A stretch of DNA of 64,000 nucleotides from Neobacillus cucumis (GTDB lineage: Bacteria > Bacillota > Bacilli > Bacillales > Cytobacillaceae): assembly GCF_002860255.1 (NCBI RefSeq), contig NZ_PGVE01000102.1, positions 110,028 to 174,027 on the forward strand, read 5' to 3'. Below are positions 1-7,921 of the stretch, in pieces. Position numbers and translations under genes: made by a program. The notes under the pieces are model-generated. The model did no database searches, was not told where the DNA came from, and saw nothing but the letters and a program-made list of their open reading frames with translations. Numbering within the stretch: the first letter of the stretch is position 1; every line of letters starts with the position of its first letter.

Positions 1-882
1 AGCAGCAGGATCCATTGCTGGTGTGCCCATTCCAGTTCCAGGGCCATAGGCTGGATTCACGACAGGCATTTGCGGCATAAAGGAAGAGGACTCATCATGG
101 AAAAATTGTCCCGGCATCACGTAACCACCGGCAACAGGTGGATTCATCCCTGGTGTCCCATGAACCATTTCAGAATGTGGTACAAATCCTGCTCCCTGAA
201 CTGCCGGATATGGCATTGCAGGCGGCATCATTGGCATTCCTCCAAATGGAGGAGGACAGAAACCTGGCCCAGGCATGACAGGTGTGATTGGCACACAATA
301 ATCCTGCGGCGGCGGTGTCTCAATCGGCATTTCCTTTGGTGGTGCTGGAGGCGGAACTGGCATTTCCTTTTTCACTTCTTCTTTGACCTCAGGAAGAATA
401 TTGGCGGGTTTTGGCGGAAGCTGTGGCTGGACGGTCATATTTGTCATGTTGGTCATATAATAATTGTTAATATCGATTTCTGGGATGACTTGTAGAGGCA
501 TTTTTGGAGTAAATGGTGCTTTCGGTGCTTCTTTAATAATCGGCTGCTCTTTAATCGGTTGTTCCTTTACAATTGGCTTTTCTTTTACAATCGGTTGTTC
601 CTTTGCAATTGGTGCTTCCTTGATTGGAATTGGTTTCTCCTTGGCAAACGGATGCTCAGCAATTGGCATTTCTTTTTTGATCGACGTTTCCGGTTTGGTC
701 CCCATTGGTGCTTCTTTTTTTATGGATCCACCTGTAGTTGGTACCTTTATTTTCATACCGGGCATTATCATATCAGGGTTGCTGAGCTGTGAATTCATCT
801 TTTTCAGCTCTTCAAAATTCACGCCGTACTTCTTGGCGATCTTCCAAAGAGTATCCCCTTTCTGTACGATATGGATCTTCAC
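1..882 (-). CDS. safA: SafA, spore coat morphogenetic LysM protein (3' end outside window)
   Basis: The first 294 codons of a coat/cortex-interface protein. The window ends before the stop codon. The start is GTG at 882, behind a good ribosome site (AGGAGGG, 882 upstream side). An N-terminal LysM domain (about residues 1-48, starting VKIHIVQKGDTLWKIAKKYG) should bind spore peptidoglycan. It is followed by a linker of imperfect repeats built on KE-x-PI (about residues 55-125) and then a long Pro/Met/Gly-rich tail, as in SafA. In B. subtilis SafA is made in the mother cell and recruits inner-coat proteins. The SigE-like promoter at 957-986 and the neighbouring nad genes agree with this. The tail is low-complexity, so identity rests on LysM, layout and synteny. 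Confidence 0.85.
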   Translation of the reverse strand, partial: MKIHIVQKGDTLWKIAKKYGVNFEELKKMNSQLSNPDMIMPGMKIKVPTTGGSIKKEAPMGTKPETSIKKEMPIAEHPFAKEKPIPIKEAPIAKEQPIVKEKPIVKEQPIKEQPIIKEAPKAPFTPKMPLQVIPEIDINNYYMTNMTNMTVQPQLPPKPANILPEVKEEVKKEMPVPPPAPPKEMPIETPPPQDYCVPITPVMPGPGFCPPPFGGMPMMPPAMPYPAVQGAGFVPHSEMVHGTPGMNPPVAGGYVMPGQFFHDESSSFMPQMPVVNPAYGPGTGMGTPAMDPAA

Positions 883-956
883 TCTGATTTCCCTCCTATG
901 GCATAAGTCCATATAGTGTATGTGAAAATGGGCAAAGTGCTAACATTCTTCAAAAA

Positions 957-986
957 AATCTATGTTTGGTTTCAAAAAAATATGAA
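957..986 (-). promoter_or_regulatory. SigE-like promoter of safA
   Basis: On the minus strand TTCATATT (979-986) is followed by exactly 14 bases and CATAGATT (957-964). This fits the mother-cell SigE pattern (about KMATATT, 14-15 bases, CATACAHT). It lies 75 bases upstream of the safA start codon. SafA is a known SigE-regulon member in B. subtilis. Confidence 0.65.
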
Positions 987-1017
987 TCACTTTGATAATA
1001 AATCCTATTAGACTAGC

Positions 1018-1063
1018 TTGTTGATTTCGGCTACAGGCGCTCGCTTTCCGCTACAATCAACAA
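1018..1063. repeat. Short copy of a dispersed palindromic repeat
   Basis: Nine-base ends TTGTTGATT (1018-1026) and AATCAACAA (1055-1063) flank a core reading CAGGCGCTCGCTTTCCGC. Nearly the same core is found in the longer element at 40585-40718, which also has inverted ends. This copy looks like an internally deleted version. Confidence 0.6.
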
Positions 1064-1105
1064 AGTAATAAACCAAGAAACGAGCTTTAACTTTGCCTCA
1101 AATAA

Positions 1106-1139
1106 AAAGTGATGCAGTCATCACGCTCTGCATCACTTT
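1106..1139 (-). terminator. Intrinsic terminator of nadBCA
   Basis: Perfect 12-bp stem (AAAGTGATGCAG at 1106-1117 with CTGCATCACTTT at 1128-1139), 10-base loop, and a T-rich run on the minus strand. It lies just after the nadA stop codon. Confidence 0.85.
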
Positions 1140-1145
1140 CACCTT

Positions 1146-2252
1146 TTATGAATTTATTAACATTCTTTCTAAAGCAAGCTTCGCCTTTTCCGCAATTTCA
1201 GGACTTACTTTAATAATATTGTTTGTTTCTTCGAGTGTTTCAAGACTCCAAACTAAATGGGGCAAATCGATTCTGTTCATGGTCAAGCAAGGACACATAT
1301 GCGGATTTAAGGATATAATGTGTTTATCCGGATGTTCTTGGATAATGCGGTTGACTAGGTTCATCTCGGTTCCAATCGCCCAGGCTGAACCAGGATCAGC
1401 CTTTTCAATCGCATGGATAATATAACTTGTAGAGCCCGCCATATCCGCTAATTCCACAACTTCCCTGCGGCATTCCGGATGGACAATAATTTTCATTTCA
1501 GGATATTGCGCGCGCGTATCAGCTACGTTTTGAACCGTAAAGTTTTCATGAACAGAGCAATGCCCTTTCCAAAGAATCACTCTTACTTTTGAAACATCTC
1601 CAACATATTCAAGCGCGTTTGTCATTGGATTCCAAATCGCCATTTCATCTAATCCAATTCCTAGATCCGCGGCCGTATTCCGCCCTAAATGCTGGTCAGG
1701 CAAAAATAAAATCCGCTCTTTAATACCCAATGCCCACTTAACCATTGTTTCTGCATTAGAGGAAGTAACGGTCGCTCCTCCATTAGCTCCTACAAAAGCT
1801 TTAATAGCGGCTGTTGAATTGACATATGTCAATGGAAGAATGGTATCACCAAAAAGTTCCTGCAGTTTTTCCCACGCTGTTTCGGTTTGCTGAATATCCG
1901 CCATGTCGGCCATTGAACAGCCTGCACGCATATCGGGCAGGAATACCTTTTGATTGTCACTTGTTAATATATCGGCTGTCTCTGCCATAAAATGAACACC
2001 GCAAAAAACAATAAACTCGGCTTCCGTGTTTTCTGCTGACAATTGAGCTAATTTTAAAGAATCACCGGTTGCGTCGGCAAACTGAATGACTTCGTCTTTT
2101 TGATAATGATGGCCTGGAATGAATAAGCGTGAGCCAAGCTGTTTCTTTATCTCGATTACACGGTTTTCAAGTTCTTCCCTTGTCATTTGCTTGTATTTAT
2201 CAGGAATCATGCCATTTTTTTGTAAGGTCTCCAAGAAGTTCATTCTACTCAT
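1146..2252 (-). CDS. nadA: Quinolinate synthase NadA
   Basis: Condenses iminoaspartate with dihydroxyacetone phosphate to quinolinate, using a [4Fe-4S] cluster. The 368-residue length is usual for Bacillus. The three expected cluster cysteines lie in AGCSMAD (C112), GHCSVHENF and the C-terminal MCPCLTMNR. Substrate-binding motifs GHHYQKDEV, FCGVHFMAE and HLGRNTA are present. It overlaps the nadC stop by 8 bases and is the last gene of the nadB-nadC-nadA unit, followed by a terminator. NadA and NadB normally act together because iminoaspartate is unstable. Confidence 0.97.
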   Translation of the reverse strand: MSRMNFLETLQKNGMIPDKYKQMTREELENRVIEIKKQLGSRLFIPGHHYQKDEVIQFADATGDSLKLAQLSAENTEAEFIVFCGVHFMAETADILTSDNQKVFLPDMRAGCSMADMADIQQTETAWEKLQELFGDTILPLTYVNSTAAIKAFVGANGGATVTSSNAETMVKWALGIKERILFLPDQHLGRNTAADLGIGLDEMAIWNPMTNALEYVGDVSKVRVILWKGHCSVHENFTVQNVADTRAQYPEMKIIVHPECRREVVELADMAGSTSYIIHAIEKADPGSAWAIGTEMNLVNRIIQEHPDKHIISLNPHMCPCLTMNRIDLPHLVWSLETLEETNNIIKVSPEIAEKAKLALERMLINS

Positions 2253-3093
2253 CTCCTTTATTCCATAGCACTTTTACACTTATATCTAACGCTTTATAAG
2301 AATGGGTCAAATAGCCAAGGGAAATATAATCAACCCCTGTATCCCGATATTCAGCGATGTTAGATAATTGAATTCCGCCAGAAGCCTCGGTAATAATGCC
2401 CGCGGGAACTAGTTTAATCAACTCCTTAATCTCTTCAGGAGTTCGGTTATCGAACATAATCACATCTGCACCAGCATGAACTGCTTCCATCACTTGCTCC
2501 TTTGTTTCTACCTCGATTTCAACTTTAACCATATGGCCAGCTTTATTTCGTATCGCTTCTACAGCCTTTGAAATGGAGCCGGCAAACGAAATATGGTTAT
2601 CTTTAATCATGACTGCATCATATAAACCAAAACGATGATTAAAGCCTCCCCCACAGCGGACCGCATATTTTTCAAACATTCTTAATCCTGGAGTCGTTTT
2701 TCGGGTATCACAAACTCTAGTATGGCCGCTGTCAAGAGTGTGGACGGTCTTTTGTGTCAAGGTGGCGATTCCACTCATTCTTTGAATAAGATTAAGAACC
2801 ACCCGTTCTCCTTTAAGTAAATCAGCAATTTTTCCTGAGACATGGGCTAGTTCCTGTCCTTTCACGATTGCTTGACCATCCTTCACAAAAACCTGGACGG
2901 TAATGTCATGATTTAAAAGATGAAAACCCGTTTTAATAATTTCCTCACCACAAAAAACGCCCTCATCCTTTGAAAGAAAAACGATTTTCCCCATTGTATC
3001 TTCCGAAAAAATTAAATCGGTGGTTACATCTTGTTCTCCAATATCTTCAATAAAAAATTTCTCAAGTTGCGAGCGCAGTTTTAATGAGTTCAT
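2245..3093 (-). CDS. nadC: Nicotinate-nucleotide pyrophosphorylase (quinolinate phosphoribosyltransferase) NadC
   Basis: Converts quinolinate and PRPP to nicotinate mononucleotide, joining the NadAB product to the NAD pathway. 282 residues, typical. Family signatures are visible: TRKTTPGLR, KYAVRCGGGFNHR, MIKDNH and SLGYLTHS near the C-terminus. The start codon lies inside the end of nadB (32-base overlap), behind a GGAAATGGAG ribosome site, and the stop overlaps nadA. Translation of the three genes is probably coupled. Confidence 0.97.
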   Translation of the reverse strand: MNSLKLRSQLEKFFIEDIGEQDVTTDLIFSEDTMGKIVFLSKDEGVFCGEEIIKTGFHLLNHDITVQVFVKDGQAIVKGQELAHVSGKIADLLKGERVVLNLIQRMSGIATLTQKTVHTLDSGHTRVCDTRKTTPGLRMFEKYAVRCGGGFNHRFGLYDAVMIKDNHISFAGSISKAVEAIRNKAGHMVKVEIEVETKEQVMEAVHAGADVIMFDNRTPEEIKELIKLVPAGIITEASGGIQLSNIAEYRDTGVDYISLGYLTHSYKALDISVKVLWNKGDE

Positions 3094-4639
3094 GGTTTTT
3101 CTCCATTTCCTGATTCTTTTTATGAGTAATTGATTTTCGTAACCAATTTTGATTGTCTTCTAATGGATAATCATTCCGATAGTGACCGCCGCGGCTTTCT
3201 GTCCTTTGTAAGGCCGAATCGGTAATAAGACTTGCCGTAATCACCATAAAAATCTTAGACAATTCCGTTTCAGAACATGTATCTAAATGGGGTTGTTCAG
3301 CATTAAATTGAGACAGCCAGGCTTTCTGCTGTTTCAAACTAGTTTCGTTCCTGACAATACCAACCCGTTCCATCATTGAATCTTTTATCAGCTGAATATC
3401 CGGTAAAGCTACCTTCTTAGAAAGGGCAGTCTTTAGAGGTTCACTAGCTTCCATTTCTTGATACTCTGTTCGGCAGCCATTAATCCATTTTGATAATTGC
3501 TCCCCTTGATAAAGTCCCTCTAATAAAGAGTTGCTCGCCAGACGATTGGCACCATGTAATCCGGTACATGCCGCTTCTCCGATGGCATATAAACCATTGA
3601 TAGAAGAACGGCCTATTAAATCCGTTTTAATTCCACCCATTAAAAAGTGGCTGCCCGGCGCTACAGGGATTTTCCCATCCGCTAAACAAATTCCATTTTC
3701 TTCGCAAATAGCCGTAATCGACGGAAATCTTTTGCTAAATTCTTTAATTTTACGAATATCTAAAAATACTGGTTTTCCTTTTTTTAGATATTCATAGATT
3801 CTCTGTGAAACCACATGTCTTGGACCAAGGTCCTTCATCGGGTGGATTCCCTCCATGATTGGAGTTCCATCCTCCGTCACAAGGATGGCTCCTTCCCCTC
3901 TGACTGCTTCGGAAATTAATCCTTTTGTTTGACCGTCTATATACAAAAGAGTCGGATGAAATTGTATAAATTCCATATCGACGATTTCTGCTCCTGCTAA
4001 ATAGGCCATTGCGATTCCATCACCACATACTGTTTCAGCGTTAGATGTATAGGTGAATAACTGGCCGCAGCCCCCGGAAGCAATAATGATGTGACTTCCA
4101 TAAAATTTTTGTATCTTTTGATCCGCTGTTTTTGCTTTGACACCGATACAACGGGTTTTTTCCGAGTTTAGGAGTAATTCGTAAGCAAAGACCTCTTCTA
4201 CGATCATTACATTTTCCTTGAGTCTGCTGATTAAATGCTCCACCACATTCTTGCCTGTGGCATCACCGCCGCCATGCACGATTCTCTTTTCGCTATGAGC
4301 TCCTTCCATGCCTAAAAATAATTCTCCATTTTGGTCCTTATCAAAAACATCGTCCTGTAAAGACATATTTTTAATTAGCGATGGTGCTGCGGTAATAATT
4401 TTCCGGACAGTATCCAGGTTATTATGAAATCTTCCCGCTTCTAGCGTATCAGCAATATGCTTGGATGGGTGGTCATTTGCCCCAATGGCGGCAGCAATTC
4501 CTCCTTGGGCAAGATAAGAGTTTGCTGTTCTTATTTTCCCCTTTGTGAGTATTCTCACATTCAAATGATTATTTAATTGAACAGCCAGCTGTAATGCTGC
4601 TATCCCGCTACCAATAATTACTACATCATCTTTTGTCAT
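3062..4639 (-). CDS. nadB: L-aspartate oxidase NadB
   Basis: FAD enzyme that oxidises aspartate to iminoaspartate, the first step of de novo NAD synthesis. An in-frame codon lies further upstream, but ATG at 4639 is chosen because AGGAGGG sits 8 bases before it. This gives 525 residues beginning MTKDDVVIIGSGIAAL. The dinucleotide-binding GSGIAA, HGGGDATG, RGEGAIL and C-terminal HGANRLASNSLLEGL motifs of the succinate dehydrogenase/aspartate oxidase family are present. It is divergent from nadS, with a likely NiaR operator between them. Confidence 0.96.
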   Translation of the reverse strand: MTKDDVVIIGSGIAALQLAVQLNNHLNVRILTKGKIRTANSYLAQGGIAAAIGANDHPSKHIADTLEAGRFHNNLDTVRKIITAAPSLIKNMSLQDDVFDKDQNGELFLGMEGAHSEKRIVHGGGDATGKNVVEHLISRLKENVMIVEEVFAYELLLNSEKTRCIGVKAKTADQKIQKFYGSHIIIASGGCGQLFTYTSNAETVCGDGIAMAYLAGAEIVDMEFIQFHPTLLYIDGQTKGLISEAVRGEGAILVTEDGTPIMEGIHPMKDLGPRHVVSQRIYEYLKKGKPVFLDIRKIKEFSKRFPSITAICEENGICLADGKIPVAPGSHFLMGGIKTDLIGRSSINGLYAIGEAACTGLHGANRLASNSLLEGLYQGEQLSKWINGCRTEYQEMEASEPLKTALSKKVALPDIQLIKDSMMERVGIVRNETSLKQQKAWLSQFNAEQPHLDTCSETELSKIFMVITASLITDSALQRTESRGGHYRNDYPLEDNQNWLRKSITHKKNQEMEKNHELIKTALAT

Positions 4640-4657
4640 GAATGACCCTCCTGACAT

Positions 4658-4678
4658 TAACAGGTGTCTTGACATATA
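4658..4678. promoter_or_regulatory. Candidate NiaR operator in the nadB-nadS intergenic region
   Basis: ACAGGTGTCTTGACAT contains the palindrome TGTCTTGACA and sits in the 99-base space between divergent nadB and nadS. NiaR (YrxA) represses exactly these genes in B. subtilis in response to nicotinate, and niaR itself is next door. Assignment is from position and palindromic form. TTGACA here could also serve as the -35 element for nadS. Confidence 0.5.
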
Positions 4679-4738
4679 TATTTACACAGAATTAAACTAA
4701 AAACAAGTACTAAAAAAATAGATTATTGGAGAAATATT

Positions 4739-5881
4739 ATGATATATTTTGATTTTGCTGCGACAACTCCATTAGACCATGAGGCTGCAGAGGTTTATGT
4801 GAAAGTGGCAACGGATTACTTCGGAAACACTCAGAGCCTTCATGATTTAGGCGGTCAAGCTCAAAGCTTACTGGAAAATTGCCGGGGAGAATTGGCAAAT
4901 ATTTTGGGCGTTGAAAAGAAAGGTCTATATTTTACAAGCGGCGGGTCTGAAGGGAATTTTTTAGCAATTGAGGCCCTTTTATCTGCTCCACTAAAGGATG
5001 GAAAACATATTATTGCCGGAATGGCGGAACACACATCTGTTCATGGCGTTTTAAATCGGCTCAAAAAAGATGGATATGAAGTCACACTCATTCCCTTTGA
5101 TGCGAATGGATTAATTAACGTAGAATTACTCCAGCAGTCCATTAGACCTGATACAATCTTAATCACCCTGCAGCATGTGAACTCTGAGATTGGGACCATT
5201 CAGCCGATCGGTGAGATTTCAAAAATAGCTAAAGCATCTCAAATTCACTTACACAGCGACTTTGTCCAGTCTTTTGGAAAAATAAATAGTCAAACGATTG
5301 CTCCCTTGGTCAGCAGTTTTTCCTTTTCAGGCCACAAGATATACGGGCCAAAAGGAATCGGAGGAGTCTATATAAACCCTGGAACCGCTTGGAAAGCCTT
5401 TTTTCCTGGAGGTTCACATGAAAACGGATTTCGCCCGGGAACACTCAACATCCCAGCCATTGCTGCCATGACTGCTGCTGCACAGAAGATTGCTGGACGA
5501 CTAGATGAGGACCATTTCAAATATTCGCTTCTCCGTAAAGCGTTTATTAAGACCCTTGAGCCGATAAAAGAACAGGTTACCATTTATGAAGCAGATGAAG
5601 ATAGACAGCTTTCGAATATCATTGGTATGGGTATTTCCGGTATTGAAGGTCAATGGATGATGCTCGAATGTAACCGGCAAGGATTTGCGATTTCAACAGG
5701 AAGCGCCTGCCAGATCGGAATGCAAACCCCTGCCAAAGTAACAGAGGCACTGGGATTAGCTCAAGACAATGCAAAGGAGTTTATCCGAATCTCACTAGGC
5801 TACACCTCCACCACGGAAGAAATCTTTAAACTTGGAGAAACCATCGTAAGAATTGTGGAATCGTTCAAATCACGTCCGTGA
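4739..5881 (+). CDS. nadS: Cysteine desulfurase NadS (NifS-type), partner of NadA
   Basis: PLP enzyme that takes sulfur from cysteine, here probably to build the iron-sulfur cluster of NadA. 380 residues. The PLP lysine is in FSGHKIYGPKG (K200), the cofactor-contacting histidine in AEHTSVHG, and the active-site cysteine in STGSACQIG (C324) on a longer loop. It is divergent from nadB and directly upstream of niaR, the known nadS (nifS)-niaR arrangement. The gene name is by synteny; by sequence alone it could be called a general IscS/NifS-family desulfurase. Confidence 0.93.
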   Translation: MIYFDFAATTPLDHEAAEVYVKVATDYFGNTQSLHDLGGQAQSLLENCRGELANILGVEKKGLYFTSGGSEGNFLAIEALLSAPLKDGKHIIAGMAEHTSVHGVLNRLKKDGYEVTLIPFDANGLINVELLQQSIRPDTILITLQHVNSEIGTIQPIGEISKIAKASQIHLHSDFVQSFGKINSQTIAPLVSSFSFSGHKIYGPKGIGGVYINPGTAWKAFFPGGSHENGFRPGTLNIPAIAAMTAAAQKIAGRLDEDHFKYSLLRKAFIKTLEPIKEQVTIYEADEDRQLSNIIGMGISGIEGQWMMLECNRQGFAISTGSACQIGMQTPAKVTEALGLAQDNAKEFIRISLGYTSTTEEIFKLGETIVRIVESFKSRP

Positions 5882-5946
5882 TAGAAAGAAACGAACTGTG
5901 CTAGAATAGGAAGATAGAGAAAATTTATAGGAGGTCGTCTTTTAAT

Positions 5947-6483
5947 ATGGCTGAGCAAAAGAAAATTCTGGGAGAGGAAAGAAGGTCGTTAATTCTCCAG
6001 CAGCTTAAAGACAGCTCTGAACCGCTCACAGGAAGTGAGCTTGCAGCTAGAACGAATGTCAGCAGACAAGTAATTGTCGGGGATATTACCCTTCTTAAAG
6101 CGAAAAATGAACCGATTATAGCAACGAGCCAAGGCTATATTTATTTAAAAAACAACTCAAATTCACCTGTATATGAAAGAACCATAGCCTGCAAACATTC
6201 ACCGGAAGACACCGAGAAAGAATTAAATATACTCGTGGACCATGGAGTTCTTGTCAAAGATGTTAAGATTGAACACTCCGTATACGGTGATTTAACTGCA
6301 TCGGTGATGGTTTCCAACCGCCATGAGGTCAAGCAATTTATCGAAAACATAAAAAACACGAAGGCTGCTTTATTATCAGAGTTAACAGGTGGAATTCACC
6401 TTCACACGATTTCAGCTTCAAGTGCGCAAGTTTTAGATCAGGCGGAACAAGCTTTAAAAAAAGAAGGCTTTGTGATTGAATAA
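5947..6483 (+). CDS. niaR: NAD biosynthesis transcriptional repressor NiaR
   Basis: 178 residues: an N-terminal winged helix-turn-helix (about residues 10-60, EERRSLILQQLKDSSEPLTG and following) and a C-terminal 3H domain. Its three conserved histidines (KHSPED, EHSVYGD, GGIHLHTI) are thought to bind nicotinate or metal. It represses nad genes when nicotinate is plentiful. It lies just downstream of nadS on the same strand with an AGGAGG site and ends in a terminator. Formerly yrxA. Confidence 0.93.
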   Translation: MAEQKKILGEERRSLILQQLKDSSEPLTGSELAARTNVSRQVIVGDITLLKAKNEPIIATSQGYIYLKNNSNSPVYERTIACKHSPEDTEKELNILVDHGVLVKDVKIEHSVYGDLTASVMVSNRHEVKQFIENIKNTKAALLSELTGGIHLHTISASSAQVLDQAEQALKKEGFVIE

Positions 6484-6488
6484 GACGG

Positions 6489-6522
6489 AAGAGACCCGCT
6501 GCAAATGAACGGGTCTCTTTTA
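6489..6522 (+). terminator. Terminator of nadS-niaR
   Basis: Ten-base stem AAGAGACCCG (6489-6498) with CGGGTCTCTT (6510-6519), loop of 11 bases, T run on the plus strand. It separates convergent niaR and pheA and may also slow minus-strand transcription. Confidence 0.85.
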
Positions 6523-7377
6523 TTAATCTAGATTCACCATTACAGTTGGATAGCTTCCTAACACTTTCACACCACAGCCAAGTGCTTCAAGCTCCGCAAT
6601 CGCTCCAGGTATTAAAACATCATCAAGCTTCATTTCAATATCAATGATAAAAAAGTAATTCCCTATTCCTGTTTTCATGGGTCTTGACTCAATTTTTGAA
6701 AGATTCAATTTTCTCCAGGCAAACGCCGACAATACCTGATGAAGAGCACCAGCCTGGTCAGAGGGCAATGTAACCATAAGAGTTGTTTTATAATGGGAAG
6801 ACCCGCTTATTTCTTCAAAATCTAAGCCTTGCTCTGATAGAACAAAAAAGCTTGTATGGTTAAAATCAAAATCATGGATATTTTTTTGAACAATGGCTAG
6901 TCCATATTCTTTTGCTGCAAGTTCATTGGCAATCGCGGCCGCATTCAATTCCGGCTGCTCCATGATCATCTTTGCTGCTGCGGCAGTTGATGAAATACTT
7001 TCAATTGGTACACCTTTAAAATGGGTATGTAAAAACTTATGACATTGAGCAATGGCATGAGAATGGCTGAATACTTTGGAAACATCCCTCCATTGATCCT
7101 TGTTGTGAGGATGAACCATCAAATGCTGTTTAATCGGCAGTGTGATTTCTCCAACGATAGGAATATCAACCATGTGCGTTAAATAATCCAGTGTGATATT
7201 AACGGAACCTTCAAGAGCATTTTCAACTGGAACGACGGCGAGGTCCACTTCTTTTTCAACAATGGCATCTATACTTTCCGGAATCGTGCTATACGGCTCA
7301 TATTCAAATCCTTGAAAAACCTTACTTACTGCCAATTCTGTAAATGTTGCTTTTGGTCCCAAATAACCAACCTTCAT
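6523..7377 (-). CDS. pheA: Prephenate dehydratase PheA
   Basis: Makes phenylpyruvate from prephenate in phenylalanine synthesis. Monofunctional enzyme of 284 residues. Catalytic domain (about 1-180) has VPVENALEGSV (49-59) and the substrate motif STAAAAK (130-136). The C-terminal ACT domain (about 195-275) carries the phenylalanine-binding ESRP motif in KIESRPMKTG. It follows pheB after a 67-base gap, in the obg-pheB-pheA order of B. subtilis. Confidence 0.96.
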   Translation of the reverse strand: MKVGYLGPKATFTELAVSKVFQGFEYEPYSTIPESIDAIVEKEVDLAVVPVENALEGSVNITLDYLTHMVDIPIVGEITLPIKQHLMVHPHNKDQWRDVSKVFSHSHAIAQCHKFLHTHFKGVPIESISSTAAAAKMIMEQPELNAAAIANELAAKEYGLAIVQKNIHDFDFNHTSFFVLSEQGLDFEEISGSSHYKTTLMVTLPSDQAGALHQVLSAFAWRKLNLSKIESRPMKTGIGNYFFIIDIEMKLDDVLIPGAIAELEALGCGVKVLGSYPTVMVNLD

Positions 7378-7444
7378 GACTTTCTTTCACTCCCCTGTAT
7401 TTTTAAAAAGAAGGCTGAGACCCGGCCGGAGCGGACCTTGTCCA

Positions 7445-7894
7445 CTACGCGCCTGTTCCCAGCACTTCCACTTTTTCAACAAATTCAAGTTTTCTAAGTT
7501 CTGTAAGTAATTCGTCCAACTCTGTTGTGATATTCGAAGTATTTAATGATAATGTCACATTGGCCCTTCCTTGCAGCGGAATCGTTTGATGGATGGTCAG
7601 TACATTACAGCCTGAGGAGGCAACGACACTTAGCAAGTTGGATAACGTTCCAGAGCGGTCTTCTAAATGAAAGAAAAGGGAAATGATTTTCTCTTTCTGA
7701 ATCGTAGAAAAAGGAAAAACAGTGTCCCTGTATTTATAAAAAGCACTTCTGCTAAGATCCACTTTTAGAACGGCATCCGCAATCGATTCTGCTTTGCCTC
7801 TTTCAAGCATTTCTTTTACTTCAATGGTTTTCTTCATTGCTTCCGGCAAAACATCCTCACGGACCAGGTAAAACTTTTTATCCATATTATCCAT
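7445..7894 (-). CDS. pheB: ACT domain protein PheB
   Basis: 149 residues: an N-terminal helix-turn-helix-like segment (about residues 10-60, with SIADAVLKVDLSRSAFYKY) and a C-terminal ACT domain (about 70-145) beginning ISLFFHLEDRSGTLSNLL. ACT domains usually sense amino acids. The position between obg and pheA is conserved in Bacillus, where the gene is called pheB. It is not chorismate mutase by sequence, and its exact role is unclear. The start at 7894 has GAGGT about 9 bases upstream. Confidence 0.88.
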   Translation of the reverse strand: MDNMDKKFYLVREDVLPEAMKKTIEVKEMLERGKAESIADAVLKVDLSRSAFYKYRDTVFPFSTIQKEKIISLFFHLEDRSGTLSNLLSVVASSGCNVLTIHQTIPLQGRANVTLSLNTSNITTELDELLTELRKLEFVEKVEVLGTGA

Positions 7895-7921
7895 GTCTAC
7901 TCTACCTCGTTCTATACGGGA

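Noticed and set aside
70..916. Plus-strand open frames opposite safA
   Set aside because: They mirror the low-complexity repeats of safA, lack ribosome sites and have implausible Trp/His/Cys-rich or repetitive compositions.
4640..4675. Longer nadB start at 4675
   Set aside because: The AGGAGGG ribosome site lies inside this stretch and serves the ATG at 4639.
7378..7444. GC-rich gap between pheB and pheA as another palindromic repeat
   Set aside because: It starts with a GGCTGAG similar to sequence near the 40.6 kb element, but no inverted ends or shared core are seen.
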